Shown here: piece by piece, positions 26,213-34,903 of the stretch
Position numbering within the stretch: the stretch's first letter is position 1
Layout: each line of letters starts with the position of its first letter
Source of the DNA: Psychroflexus gondwanensis ACAM 44
GTDB taxonomy: Bacteria; Bacteroidota; Bacteroidia; Flavobacteriales; Flavobacteriaceae
DNA: 64,000 bases
Reading direction: 5' to 3'
Assembly: GCF_000355905.1 (NCBI RefSeq)
Contig: NZ_APLF01000002.1
Span: 119,054 to 183,053, forward strand
Notes under the pieces: model-generated
The model's database searches: none
Seen by the model: the letters and a program-made list of their open reading frames with translations, nothing else
What the model was told of the DNA's origin: nothing
Program-made: the position numbers and the translations under genes

Positions 26213-26570
26213 AATGTCATTCCGACAGAGAAGTTGTTTTGCTTCGACGAGGAATCTCTTCATTCCGTGCAAGGCGGTAGCCGCGATGCGGAATCTTTAT
26301 AGGTGATGTTCTGAATGTTGAAAAGATCTATCTCAACCTGGCTTCGATACACCCCGCTACAAAAAAGCGGGTCACTCAGCCACCAATTCACCAATGTCAT
26401 TCCAACAGAGAAGTTTTTTTACTTCGACGAGGAATCTCTTTTTATTTCAACACGTAATTTTTATGTTTTCCATAGGGAGAGATTCTTCAGTCGCTGAAAA
26501 TGCTCCTTCAGAATGACACTTGCGAAATGTCATCCCAACAGAGAAGTTTTTTACTTCGACGAGGAATCTG
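26213..26570. repeat. Cluster of dispersed ~46-bp repeats
   Basis: Three direct copies begin AATGTCAT and run through ACAGAGAAGTT to CTTCGACGAGGAATCT: 26213-26260, 26393-26440 and 26526-26570. A diverged inverted copy (GAGATTCTTCAG... to CAGAATGACA) lies at about 26475-26518. The ends TGTCATTCC and GGAATCTC are partly complementary. Repeats of this type are scattered between genes in many flavobacteria. No coding potential was seen in 26176-26620. Confidence 0.8.
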
Positions 26571-26620
26571 TTTGTTTTTTAAAAACCTTTAATACTTTAG
26601 TTCTACTTTGCCAAAATCTT

Positions 26621-26816
26621 AATTTTTCACGCCGACTTCAGTTAGACCTTATAATTCAAGATGGATGTTGAGGTGAACTTTTTCACTAAAGCTTGATATC
26701 GTATAAGTTTAAGCTAACGCAACCAAAATCCAGCTTGAGGAAATAAAAGCTCTTAGTAATATTTTGGAGTAATTATTTTCTTATGAATTTAAACTTAAGC
26801 TGTAATTTAAGTCCAA
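26621..26816. repeat. Long direct repeat, copy A
   Basis: About 196 bp, starting AATTTTTCACGCCGACTTCA and ending near AAGTCC. It is about 90 percent identical by eye to copy B at 28751-28946, in the same orientation. It lies about 100 bp upstream of the FG-GAP gene. No open frame is preserved, and the function is unknown. Confidence 0.9.
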
Positions 26817-26918
26817 TATTGAATACTTTTTTAACATATAATTTGATAAATTAATCTTTAGTTAACAAATTGATGGTTATTTTAGAGCAAATTACTTATC
26901 ATTCCAAATCAAAAGCAC

Positions 26919-28649
26919 ATGAAAATTAAAAAATTACTAACTGTATTTATTTTATTATTAGGGGTGACCTCCCTTTTTTCACAAAATAGAATGGGGAAAA
27001 AAGCTATGTTAAATGAAGATGGGACTATTTCAGTTTCAGAAATTGAAATTCCTCAAAGCAGGGTATCTACTATAGATCTAGAACTCCTTTTCACTTTTGG
27101 AAGGCCTGCGAGTCCAATAGTAAAAAATTCTAGAGGTGTGACTTTAGCAGATTTAAATGGTGATGGAACAGAGGAGGTTATATATGGTATTAATACAACA
27201 CTATTTGCAATAAGCGGTGACGGATCTATACTATTTGAAAAAGAAGTAGAGGGCCTTATTTTACTTCCGCCTTCAATTGCAGATTTAGATGGAGATGGTT
27301 CTCCAGAAATCATAGTCAATACAGGTTATCCAACCACTGTTGGAAGGGTGTATGTAACTGATAATAATGGAGATGATTTGCCTGGCTGGCCTATTACTTT
27401 TAATGATAAGTGGATGATTAATGCTCCTGCCATTGCAGATCTAGATGGTGATGGAACTTTAGATATTATTACAGGCGAACGCTTTGGGAGCTCACAAGGT
27501 TTTGTACATGCTTTAAATATAGATGGTTCAGAAATTAACGAAAATTGGCCTGTTGAAGTTCCTGCAACTCCTGCATTTACTCCTTCCATTGGTGATATAG
27601 ATAATGATGGCAGTAATGATGTTGTGATTGCTGCATCTTCAGCTGGAATGTATGCTTTCAACAGTCAAGGAGTTATTTTAGATGGGTTTCCTTTAGTGGA
27701 CGCTGCTGTTCGATACAGTTATCAATCTCCTATGTTAGTTGATCTAGATGGCGATGAGACTTTAGAGATTGTTGGTGCTAACCATGGAGATAGCCCAGGC
27801 TTTTATGTGTTAAATCACGATGCAACTTATTTTCCAGGTTGGCCAATTGCTACCAATGGGTGGACCTATTCTACCCCTACTGTTGTAGACCTTGATGGCG
27901 ATGAAACTTATGAGATTTTTATGGCAGATAGAAATACGAGTAATGATGAAACAGACTTACCTACTATCTATGGTTTAACTCCAAGCGGTGGTAATCTTTC
28001 TAATTTTCCTATTGAAAAATATGGAGGTAATGAAGGGGTGCTGACCATAGGAGATGTAAACGATGATGGAGTTTGGGATATTATTTTTTCGAGTACAATG
28101 ACTGATGCTGAGGGATTTGGATATATACATGCTTATTCAACAGATGGAAGTGGAGAAATAGAAGGTTTTCCATTGCGTCCTGAAGGATTTACTTTCTTGA
28201 ATGGAGCTGTCCTAGGTGATATTGATAATGATGGAATGATGGATCTTACAGCAAACTCAAATACACTAACATTTGGCGGTGGTGTAGACATGTCTTATGT
28301 AAATACGTACAACTTAAACATTCCTTTTGATAAAAGTAAAATATTAAGCAATGGTTACAAAGGAAGTAATACTCGTGATGGACTTATTAATGAAGAAGTT
28401 TTAAGTGTAAATGAATTCTTTGGAAATGAAAAATTAAATATTTTCCCAAATCCTGCAAGAACACATTTTAAAGTAAGACTAGATACCAATGATGAGCTGC
28501 AGAACTTAAGTCTATATAACAACTTAGGGCAATTGGTTTTATCCACCACAGAATCCTTTGTAGACACCACAACATTATCTAGTGGTTTATACGTCGTAAA
28601 AGTGATAACTAATGAAGGGAAAAGAACATCTAAGGTAGTTATAGAATAA
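26919..28649 (+). CDS. Secreted FG-GAP/VCBS repeat protein with T9SS sorting domain
   Basis: The 576-residue protein has a signal peptide (residues 1-21, ending SLFSQN) and a beta-propeller of FG-GAP repeats whose calcium loops DLNGDGTEE, DLDGDGSPE, DLDGDGTLD, DIDNDGSND, DLDGDETLE, DLDGDETYE, DVNDDGVWD and DIDNDGMMD are spread from about residue 78 to 440. The C-terminal T9SS type A domain reads LNIFPNPARTHFKVRL to TSKVVIE. No catalytic motif is present, so a cell-surface adhesin or binding role is the usual guess. The gene is bracketed by long direct repeats and followed by its own terminator. Confidence 0.9.
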   Translation: MKIKKLLTVFILLLGVTSLFSQNRMGKKAMLNEDGTISVSEIEIPQSRVSTIDLELLFTFGRPASPIVKNSRGVTLADLNGDGTEEVIYGINTTLFAISGDGSILFEKEVEGLILLPPSIADLDGDGSPEIIVNTGYPTTVGRVYVTDNNGDDLPGWPITFNDKWMINAPAIADLDGDGTLDIITGERFGSSQGFVHALNIDGSEINENWPVEVPATPAFTPSIGDIDNDGSNDVVIAASSAGMYAFNSQGVILDGFPLVDAAVRYSYQSPMLVDLDGDETLEIVGANHGDSPGFYVLNHDATYFPGWPIATNGWTYSTPTVVDLDGDETYEIFMADRNTSNDETDLPTIYGLTPSGGNLSNFPIEKYGGNEGVLTIGDVNDDGVWDIIFSSTMTDAEGFGYIHAYSTDGSGEIEGFPLRPEGFTFLNGAVLGDIDNDGMMDLTANSNTLTFGGGVDMSYVNTYNLNIPFDKSKILSNGYKGSNTRDGLINEEVLSVNEFFGNEKLNIFPNPARTHFKVRLDTNDELQNLSLYNNLGQLVLSTTESFVDTTTLSSGLYVVKVITNEGKRTSKVVIE

Positions 28650-28660
28650 GAAAATCAGAA

Positions 28661-28706
28661 GTTCATAAAAAAGGCCTAGTAAAACTTACAGGCCTTTTTT
28701 ATGAAC
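28661..28706. terminator. Terminator of the FG-GAP gene
   Basis: GTTCATAAAAAAGGCCT (28661-28677) and its perfect complement (28690-28706) form a 17-bp stem around a 12-base loop; the internal GGCCT/AGGCC with T6 is the functional terminator core. Confidence 0.92.
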
Positions 28707-28750
28707 ATGACTTTAAAAAGTTATTTATCAAGTAACAGAAGGTTTAGCAG

Positions 28751-28946
28751 AATTTTTCACGCCGACTTCAGTTAGACCTTATAATTCAAGATGGAGGTTG
28801 AGGTGAACTTTCTCGCTGAAGCTGGATATCGTATAAGTTAAAGCTAACGCAACCAAAATCCCGCCTGCGGAAATAAAAGCTCTTAATAGTACTTTGTAGC
28901 AATTACTTTCTTGTGAATTTAAACTTAAGCTGTATTTTTAAGTCCT
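28751..28946. repeat. Long direct repeat, copy B
   Basis: Second copy of the 26621-26816 repeat, ending only about 20 bp before the start codon of the CocE-type hydrolase gene. Differences from copy A are mostly single substitutions. It fills most of the 317-bp spacer 28650-28966. Confidence 0.9.
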
Positions 28947-28966
28947 AGAATTAAATTAAAAACTAT

Positions 28967-30799
28967 ATGAAACATTTAAAGTTTGGTTTCATCTTATTCT
29001 TGCTGTGCACTGTATCTAGTGTGATGGCTCAATATGATGTCAAAGCCAATTACGACAAGCAAGAAGTAGAAATCAAAATGCGCGATGGTGTAAAACTGCA
29101 TACCACTATTTACACGCCTAAGGACACCTCAAAATCTTATCCGATCTTGATGCAACGGACGCCTTATAGCTCTAGACCTTATGGCGAAGACCAGTATAGA
29201 CGACAAATAGGGCCTAACAAATTTCTTATGGAAGAGGGAAATATTATCGTCTACCAAGATGTGCGTGGTCGCTGGATGAGTGAAGGCAAGTATGATAATA
29301 TGCGCGGCTTTATCCCAAAGAAAAAACGCAAAGAAACAGATGAGGCTTCAGATACGTATGACACGATCGACTGGCTTGTGAAGAATGTTGACAACACTAA
29401 TGGAAATGTAGGGACTTGGGGGATTTCTTACCCTGGGCACTATGCAGCCATGTCGTTACTCTCCGATCATCCTGCCTTAAAAGCAGCTTCGCCACAAGCG
29501 CCGATTGGCGATTTTTACTTTGACGACTTTCATCACAATGGTGCTTATTTATTGAGCTATTGGGTTGCTACGGCCGTGTTTGGCTATGATAAAGAAGGAC
29601 CCACTACAGAATCTTGGTACTCCATTCCAGACATTGGTACTCAGGACGCGTATCAATTCTTTTTGGATATTGGTCCATTGTCTAACCTCGATAAGTATTA
29701 CGGAGAAGACAATGTGTTTTGGCAACAGCTAAAAGATCACCCAGACTATGATGAGTTTTGGCAAGAACGTGGACTTGTGCAGCATATGAGGGATGTAAAA
29801 CCTGCTGTCTTGACGGTTGGTGGTCTGTTTGATGCAGAAGACCTTTATGGTCCGTTTGAAATCTATAAAAGCTTAGAAGAAAATAGCGATAATTTTAATG
29901 CTGTTGTTTTTGGACCCTGGAGTCATGGCGATTGGGCTAGACTCAAGCAGAGACAAGCGGTTGGCAATATGTATTTTGGAGATGATTTGTCTGAAAACTT
30001 TCAGGTTAATTATGAAACCCAATTCTTTAATCATTTTCTAAAAGATGAAGGGGAGTTTGATGTTGCGGAAGCTACTATGTATGATACTGGAGCGATGCAA
30101 TGGGATGAATACGAGATGTGGCCTCCAGAAAACGTAACGGCTACAGACTTTTACTTGGGTGACAATCAAAACTTAAGTATGGAAGCCAATCCAGATTTTG
30201 AAAATAAATTTGTGAGTGATATCACTAAGCCCGTCCCTTTTACTGAAGACATTAAGGTCACTTTTACACCAAGAAAGTTTATGACAGACGACCAACGTTT
30301 TGCTGCTCGTCGTCCAGATGTGATGGTTTATGAAACTAAAGTGTTGGAAGAAGACCTGAAACTTTCTGGTGAAATTTTAGCAGCTCTTGAGGTTGCTACT
30401 ACGGGAACAGCTTCAGACTGGATTGTGAAAATCATCGATGTGTATCCTGCCGATGCAGAAGATTCTGAAGAAATGCAAGACCACTTGAAGATGAGCAATT
30501 ACCATATGATGGTAAGAAGTGAAGTCTTTAGAGGTCGTTATAGAGAAAGCTTTTCGGAGCCTAAGCCTTTTGTACCTAATCAAAAAACAAGTGTAGATTT
30601 CCAGTTACAAGATGTTAATCACACGTTTAAGAAAGGGCACAAATTGCAAATACAAGTGCAGAGCACGATGTTTCCTTATATCGATAGAAATCCACAGAAG
30701 TATGTAGACAATATCTTTGAAGCTACAGAGGACGATTTTGAAACGCATACCCATACTATTTATGGAGATTCAAAAATTGTTCTTCCTGTAGTGAAGTAA
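28967..30799 (+). CDS. Exported CocE/NonD family hydrolase (X-Pro dipeptidyl-peptidase type)
   Basis: The 610-residue protein has a signal peptide (residues 1-21, ending SVMAQY) and an S15/CocE alpha/beta hydrolase domain. Catalytic Ser is near 153 in GTWGISYPGHYAAMS, Asp in GGLFDAEDLYG (near 287), His in GPWSHGDWAR (near 322). The C-terminal jelly-roll (SDWIVKIIDVYPADAEDSEE, then GHKLQIQVQSTMFPYIDRNP) is the X-Pro DPP C domain. YQDVRGRWMSEGKYDNMR is characteristic. Activity may be on acylated or N-blocked peptides, or beta-lactam-like esters; the substrate is unknown. Proximity to other exported peptidases suggests peptide scavenging. Confidence 0.92.
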   Translation: MKHLKFGFILFLLCTVSSVMAQYDVKANYDKQEVEIKMRDGVKLHTTIYTPKDTSKSYPILMQRTPYSSRPYGEDQYRRQIGPNKFLMEEGNIIVYQDVRGRWMSEGKYDNMRGFIPKKKRKETDEASDTYDTIDWLVKNVDNTNGNVGTWGISYPGHYAAMSLLSDHPALKAASPQAPIGDFYFDDFHHNGAYLLSYWVATAVFGYDKEGPTTESWYSIPDIGTQDAYQFFLDIGPLSNLDKYYGEDNVFWQQLKDHPDYDEFWQERGLVQHMRDVKPAVLTVGGLFDAEDLYGPFEIYKSLEENSDNFNAVVFGPWSHGDWARLKQRQAVGNMYFGDDLSENFQVNYETQFFNHFLKDEGEFDVAEATMYDTGAMQWDEYEMWPPENVTATDFYLGDNQNLSMEANPDFENKFVSDITKPVPFTEDIKVTFTPRKFMTDDQRFAARRPDVMVYETKVLEEDLKLSGEILAALEVATTGTASDWIVKIIDVYPADAEDSEEMQDHLKMSNYHMMVRSEVFRGRYRESFSEPKPFVPNQKTSVDFQLQDVNHTFKKGHKLQIQVQSTMFPYIDRNPQKYVDNIFEATEDDFETHTHTIYGDSKIVLPVVK

Positions 30800-30819
30800 T
30801 ATAGAAATAGCCTACTACA

Positions 30820-30853
30820 AAAAAGACCTCGAGTGAACACTCGAGGTCTTTTT
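30820..30853. terminator. Bidirectional terminator between CocE gene and amylase gene
   Basis: AAAAAGACCTCGAGT (30820-30834) pairs perfectly with 30839-30853 over a 4-base loop, with A and T runs at both ends; it serves the two convergent genes. Confidence 0.93.
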
Positions 30854-30876
30854 GGCTATAACTAAAACAAATAAAA

Positions 30877-33669
30877 TTAGTTGATCATCAATTTTTTGGT
30901 CTCAAAGTTTTGTTGATTTCTATAGGTTATAAAATATAACCCTGGACTTAGATTTTCAACTCCAAATCTATGATTAGCATTGAAGCTACCCTTATAGTCT
31001 TTGATTAGCCTTCCATTCATATCATAAACCTGAACAGCATCAACTTCATTTGAAATTGAAAAGTAATTGGCTGTTGGATTTGGATAGACCGTATAATTTA
31101 GGGCAGAAACCTCATTTGTACTTAAAGAGGGCTGGTTATTGAAATAGACCTTAAACTCTCCAGGAGCCAAAGTGACGTTCATAGACATATCGCTGACTTC
31201 TAAGCTAGTTTCAGTGACCACATCATACCAGGTTCCAGCTTCTTGGAAAAAGGGTTGAGTAGTAAGTGAAGTCACTCCAAAGTTTCCAACAATGATCACG
31301 TACTTAGGTTCGCTACCAGTGGCGTTATCATCGACTAAGTATATTTTCTTTTCAAAATCGTCAGCGACTTCCAAAGTAAAATTATCAGTTTTGAAAATGG
31401 GTTCATTTCGTTTTAAAGCGATTAGTTTCGACCAAACGTCATACACGTCTGTTCTGTTTGAATTGTTGAGGTAATCCCAACGTATTGGCTTAGGCCCAGT
31501 TCTACAATCATTATTTATAGTTCCGTCTTCACAATAATTGATACTAAATTCATAGCCCAATTCTCCAAATTGCCAGATCATTTTGGGCCCTGGAATGGTA
31601 AAATAAAAGGCCCCTGCAAGTTCTAGTCTATCCAAAGCTGTATTGAGTTCTGTGATATCATAAGCACCATTACTATTTCCAAATTCTAGGTTTTTATACA
31701 TCAATCTTTCCTCATCATGACTTTCCATATAACTCACGTTGGATGGAGTAGACCAGCCTCTATTTTGATAGGAAACATTGCTGAAATTTGAATCGTCATA
31801 GCCCATCGTGGCTTGATTGTAATTGAAATTACTGTTTCCCCAAACCATCATACCAGGTTCGCTAGCATTGCCTGTGGCTCTGTGGTTAATCAAAATAGTT
31901 TCTTCAGAATTGGGAGCGAAATGCTCTAAAATCACGTAAGCGTCTTCATCATAACTTCTAATGTCGTCGTACATTCTATTTAGAAGATTAATTCTAGATT
32001 GATCGAAGCCACCACCATCGCCAACAGTGTTGGTAAAGCCTTTGGTAAAGTCGAATCTGTAACCATCAATTTTGTACTCTTCTAACCAAAATCTATTGAT
32101 TTGATCCATATAGTTTTGAGTAGCTAGTGATTCGTGATTGATATCATTAAAAAACTGAAACGCCGTATTAGGGTCATTTTCATTAAAAATAGGATTCTCT
32201 GAAGTTGCTTGGCCATTGTAGCACCCACCACAATCGTTGTACATTCTATAATAAGGATGTTGACCGGTCCCATGATTGAAAACGACATCTAATAAAACAG
32301 CAATCCCTCTTTGATGACAAGCGTCTACAAAAGCTTTAAAATCATCTGGTGAACCGTAATATTTATCTAAAGCCATGTGTAAAGCTATGTTGTATCCCCA
32401 ACTGAGATTACCGTCAAATTCATTCACAGGCATAAGTTCTATGGCATTGATGCCTAAGTCTTCCAAATAATCCAATCTATTGATGACCGATTGGAAGGTA
32501 TGGTCTTCATCAAAATCTCTGATAAGCATTTCGTAAATAACCAAATCCTCTTGAGCTGGTCGAGTAAAATTCTCTATTTGCCAATCGTAATCTGGTTGAT
32601 TCAATTTTACCCAGCTTACCAATTCTGAAGTAGCTCCTTGTGGATAACTTGGAATATTTGCAAAAGTTGCATTGTCTATAAACTGGTCGTTGAAGGGGTC
32701 TAAAACAACTTTGGAATAAGGATCTGCTACAACCAACTCTGCTTCTATGCTGTATTGAAATAAGAAATCGTCATTGGGAGCGCTGAAGTTATTCAAGGTA
32801 ATCCAATGTTGATTGGTATCATTATCAAAATTTAATAAGTAGGTATTATCAATAGTCCAGTTGTTGGAGTTGAAGTTACCAATAAGGTGAACAAATTCCT
32901 TTTCGGGAGCAAACAAGACTAAAGTGATTTCATTGGGATTACTACTGTCATAATTAATACCGTTTTGAGCACCTGCGGGAACAGGAGCAATAGTCACATT
33001 TGGAGTTAACACAGCATTAAAACTGAATTCAAATACCTCACCAGAATTAGGCTCTGTGGCTGTTAATACAAAATTAGAATCTTCGTTTACTGTCAAATTA
33101 TTAGTATACGAAGTGATTCCGTCTTGAGTATCAATAACACTTCCGTTTGAAGTCAATACAAAATTAGCATCGAGACTCGCTGAGGCTTCTATATTCAAAA
33201 CATCTCCAGAATCGAGTAGAGTAGTGGTCTCTGTTGGACTGTTTAAGGTAACTTGAAAACTTCCAACAGGAATTAAGTTATCTTGAGTCTTTTTATCTCC
33301 AGTCCCATCTTTAGCTTTCACCAACATGCCTAACTGACCAATATCGGTAGCGTTGTAAAAGGTAGTTGGTGTGAAGGTGATGGAATAAGTTCCATCTCCA
33401 TTATCTGTCATTTTTTGAGTTTCATTGGAATTCTCCCAAGTGCCATTGGTGGGAGAGTTGTTACCAAAATCGCCATTGGTATCGATATACCAAGCCCAAA
33501 AGTAAACCTCTGTAACGGACCATATTGAGGGATCTACATTGGAGACCGTAATCGTAATCTCTTCATCCTGATCGAAGGTAGGAGGAGAGACGCTAAAGAC
33601 CCCATTTTGTTGTTGAGCAAATCCTAAGATAGAGCATAGTAAGACTGCAATAAGTAATAATTGTTTCAT
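30877..33669 (-). CDS. Secreted GH13 alpha-amylase with N-terminal Ig/CBM domains and T9SS sorting domain
   Basis: Extracellular or surface alpha-amylase of 930 residues. Order: signal peptide (MKQLLLIAVLLCSILGFAQQ), two beta-sandwich domains (about 20-225), a CBM48-like E-set (about 225-340: GAQNGINYDSSNPNEITLVL), GH13 barrel (about 365-760), beta domain and T9SS type A domain (NYTVYPNPTANYFSI to KKLMIN). Catalytic residues: Asp near 538 (GYRFDFTKGF), Glu near 581 (VILEHFAPN), Asp near 651 (YMESHDEERL). It is the last gene of the susC-susD-susE-amylase operon, behind a hairpin that may lower its expression, and would make maltodextrins for SusCD. Confidence 0.94.
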   Translation of the reverse strand: MKQLLLIAVLLCSILGFAQQQNGVFSVSPPTFDQDEEITITVSNVDPSIWSVTEVYFWAWYIDTNGDFGNNSPTNGTWENSNETQKMTDNGDGTYSITFTPTTFYNATDIGQLGMLVKAKDGTGDKKTQDNLIPVGSFQVTLNSPTETTTLLDSGDVLNIEASASLDANFVLTSNGSVIDTQDGITSYTNNLTVNEDSNFVLTATEPNSGEVFEFSFNAVLTPNVTIAPVPAGAQNGINYDSSNPNEITLVLFAPEKEFVHLIGNFNSNNWTIDNTYLLNFDNDTNQHWITLNNFSAPNDDFLFQYSIEAELVVADPYSKVVLDPFNDQFIDNATFANIPSYPQGATSELVSWVKLNQPDYDWQIENFTRPAQEDLVIYEMLIRDFDEDHTFQSVINRLDYLEDLGINAIELMPVNEFDGNLSWGYNIALHMALDKYYGSPDDFKAFVDACHQRGIAVLLDVVFNHGTGQHPYYRMYNDCGGCYNGQATSENPIFNENDPNTAFQFFNDINHESLATQNYMDQINRFWLEEYKIDGYRFDFTKGFTNTVGDGGGFDQSRINLLNRMYDDIRSYDEDAYVILEHFAPNSEETILINHRATGNASEPGMMVWGNSNFNYNQATMGYDDSNFSNVSYQNRGWSTPSNVSYMESHDEERLMYKNLEFGNSNGAYDITELNTALDRLELAGAFYFTIPGPKMIWQFGELGYEFSINYCEDGTINNDCRTGPKPIRWDYLNNSNRTDVYDVWSKLIALKRNEPIFKTDNFTLEVADDFEKKIYLVDDNATGSEPKYVIIVGNFGVTSLTTQPFFQEAGTWYDVVTETSLEVSDMSMNVTLAPGEFKVYFNNQPSLSTNEVSALNYTVYPNPTANYFSISNEVDAVQVYDMNGRLIKDYKGSFNANHRFGVENLSPGLYFITYRNQQNFETKKLMIN

Positions 33670-33685
33670 AGTATGTGGGTATAAA

Positions 33686-33712
33686 AAAGGCTATCCTTTT
33701 GAGATAGCCTTT
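33686..33712 (-). terminator. Intra-operon hairpin between susE and amylase genes
   Basis: AAAGGCTATC (33686-33695) and GATAGCCTTT (33703-33712) form a 10-bp stem with a 7-base loop. On the minus strand the stem runs into TTTTTTAT, the layout of a Rho-independent terminator, between the susE stop (33728) and the amylase start (33669). It probably gives partial termination. Confidence 0.8.
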
Positions 33713-33727
33713 AGATTAATAGTTGAA

Positions 33728-34885
33728 TTATTGTAGCGAAATTAGCATATAATTTCCTGTAAGGTCATTGAACCAAACTTCGTAAGTTCCAGCGCTAGAA
33801 GGAATATTTGGACCTCCTAAAGAACCAAATCCAGAAAATTCTGTATTGCTTCCCCAGTTAGCAACGTCCCAATCATCTTCAGCTCTAAATTTCACTTCTC
33901 CATCAAAAAGTTCAATTTCAGAGATGTACCAAATGTGTGGGTCGAAAGTAGATTGAGTCATATCGATGTCTTGACTCCAACCCTCATCGCTTCCAGTTGT
34001 TCCAAATCCAATAATTCCAATACTTGCATAAGTCTCAAAACTTGATTCATCAAAAGCAACCAAAGAAGAGGTTTTATTTTCTGTATCCACATCTATTGTA
34101 TAGTATCCATCTCCAGCAGTAATTTGGAAAGGTCCTGGATCTCCACCAAGATCTTCACTAGTTTCAAACGAACCATCTTGAAGACCCCACTGTGGTTGCC
34201 AAGCCCCTCTGTTTTCAATTAACTTAAATTCATTAGTATCTCCACCCAAAAATTTACCTGTATAGGTAAAGACATTTTCATTTTCTGGATCTCTTACTAA
34301 TGGAAAATTATTGTTGTCGTTATTCCAATCTGCGGCAGTCGCATTACCTACTAAATATAGATTAGGAAATACGGGAAGTGGTTCTGGTCCACCTGAAGCA
34401 ATTAAAGTCACTGTAAGTGTGGTTACTTCTGAAAGAGTTTCAGGAGAGTTTTCAGCATTTTCAGAACCAATTAAAGCTCTAACCCGAAAGTATAAATCGC
34501 CAGTATCTGGGTTTTCTGTCGCTTCATCATTGTCTAAACCAGCGGCTTCTGCAAGGCTTAACAACTGTGCTACTGTAATAGAAGCTTGGAGATTTGACGT
34601 TTCGGCTAAAAGTTCAGGAGCCGTAAATTCAAAATCAGAAGAACCTTCCAGTTGATAAGTTATTGGGGTAGGAATTCCAAAATCTGGGGATTCCCAAGTA
34701 AAGCGTTCTGCATTATTTTGAGCGGTTTGTTCACTCAATAAATATTCTCCCAAAAAGTCGTTGGTAAATGATATTTGGTCTGGAGGTGTCTGAGCAGTGA
34801 ACTGTATTTCATCATCTTCACTACAAGCATTAAACGCTACTACTGCGAAAAACACCATTATTAATTTTAAAATGTTCTTGTTCAT
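33728..34885 (-). CDS. susE: SusE/SusF-like starch-binding outer-membrane lipoprotein
   Basis: Surface glycan-binding lipoprotein of 385 residues. Lipoprotein signal MNKNILKLIMVFFAVVAFNAC with Cys21 followed by SEDDE, an acidic stretch like the Bacteroidetes lipoprotein surface-export signal. The SusE N-terminal domain runs to about residue 165, then two CBM-like repeats start at LYLVGNATAADWNNDNNNFP (about 175) and at IGIIGFGTTGSDEGW (about 285), each with Trp-rich binding strands. Real SusE and SusF bind but do not cut starch. It sits 18 bp downstream of susD. E versus F cannot be separated; the symbol is by position. Confidence 0.88.
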   Translation of the reverse strand: MNKNILKLIMVFFAVVAFNACSEDDEIQFTAQTPPDQISFTNDFLGEYLLSEQTAQNNAERFTWESPDFGIPTPITYQLEGSSDFEFTAPELLAETSNLQASITVAQLLSLAEAAGLDNDEATENPDTGDLYFRVRALIGSENAENSPETLSEVTTLTVTLIASGGPEPLPVFPNLYLVGNATAADWNNDNNNFPLVRDPENENVFTYTGKFLGGDTNEFKLIENRGAWQPQWGLQDGSFETSEDLGGDPGPFQITAGDGYYTIDVDTENKTSSLVAFDESSFETYASIGIIGFGTTGSDEGWSQDIDMTQSTFDPHIWYISEIELFDGEVKFRAEDDWDVANWGSNTEFSGFGSLGGPNIPSSAGTYEVWFNDLTGNYMLISLQ

Positions 34886-34903
34886 AATTTTTAGTATTTA
34901 ATA

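Noticed and set aside
26315..26497. Short open frame between the S9 peptidase and FG-GAP genes
   Set aside because: It lies wholly within the dispersed repeat cluster and shows no protein-like composition.
26213..26570. CRISPR array
   Set aside because: Only three to four units with irregular spacing of 133-180 bp, one inverted, and no cas genes.
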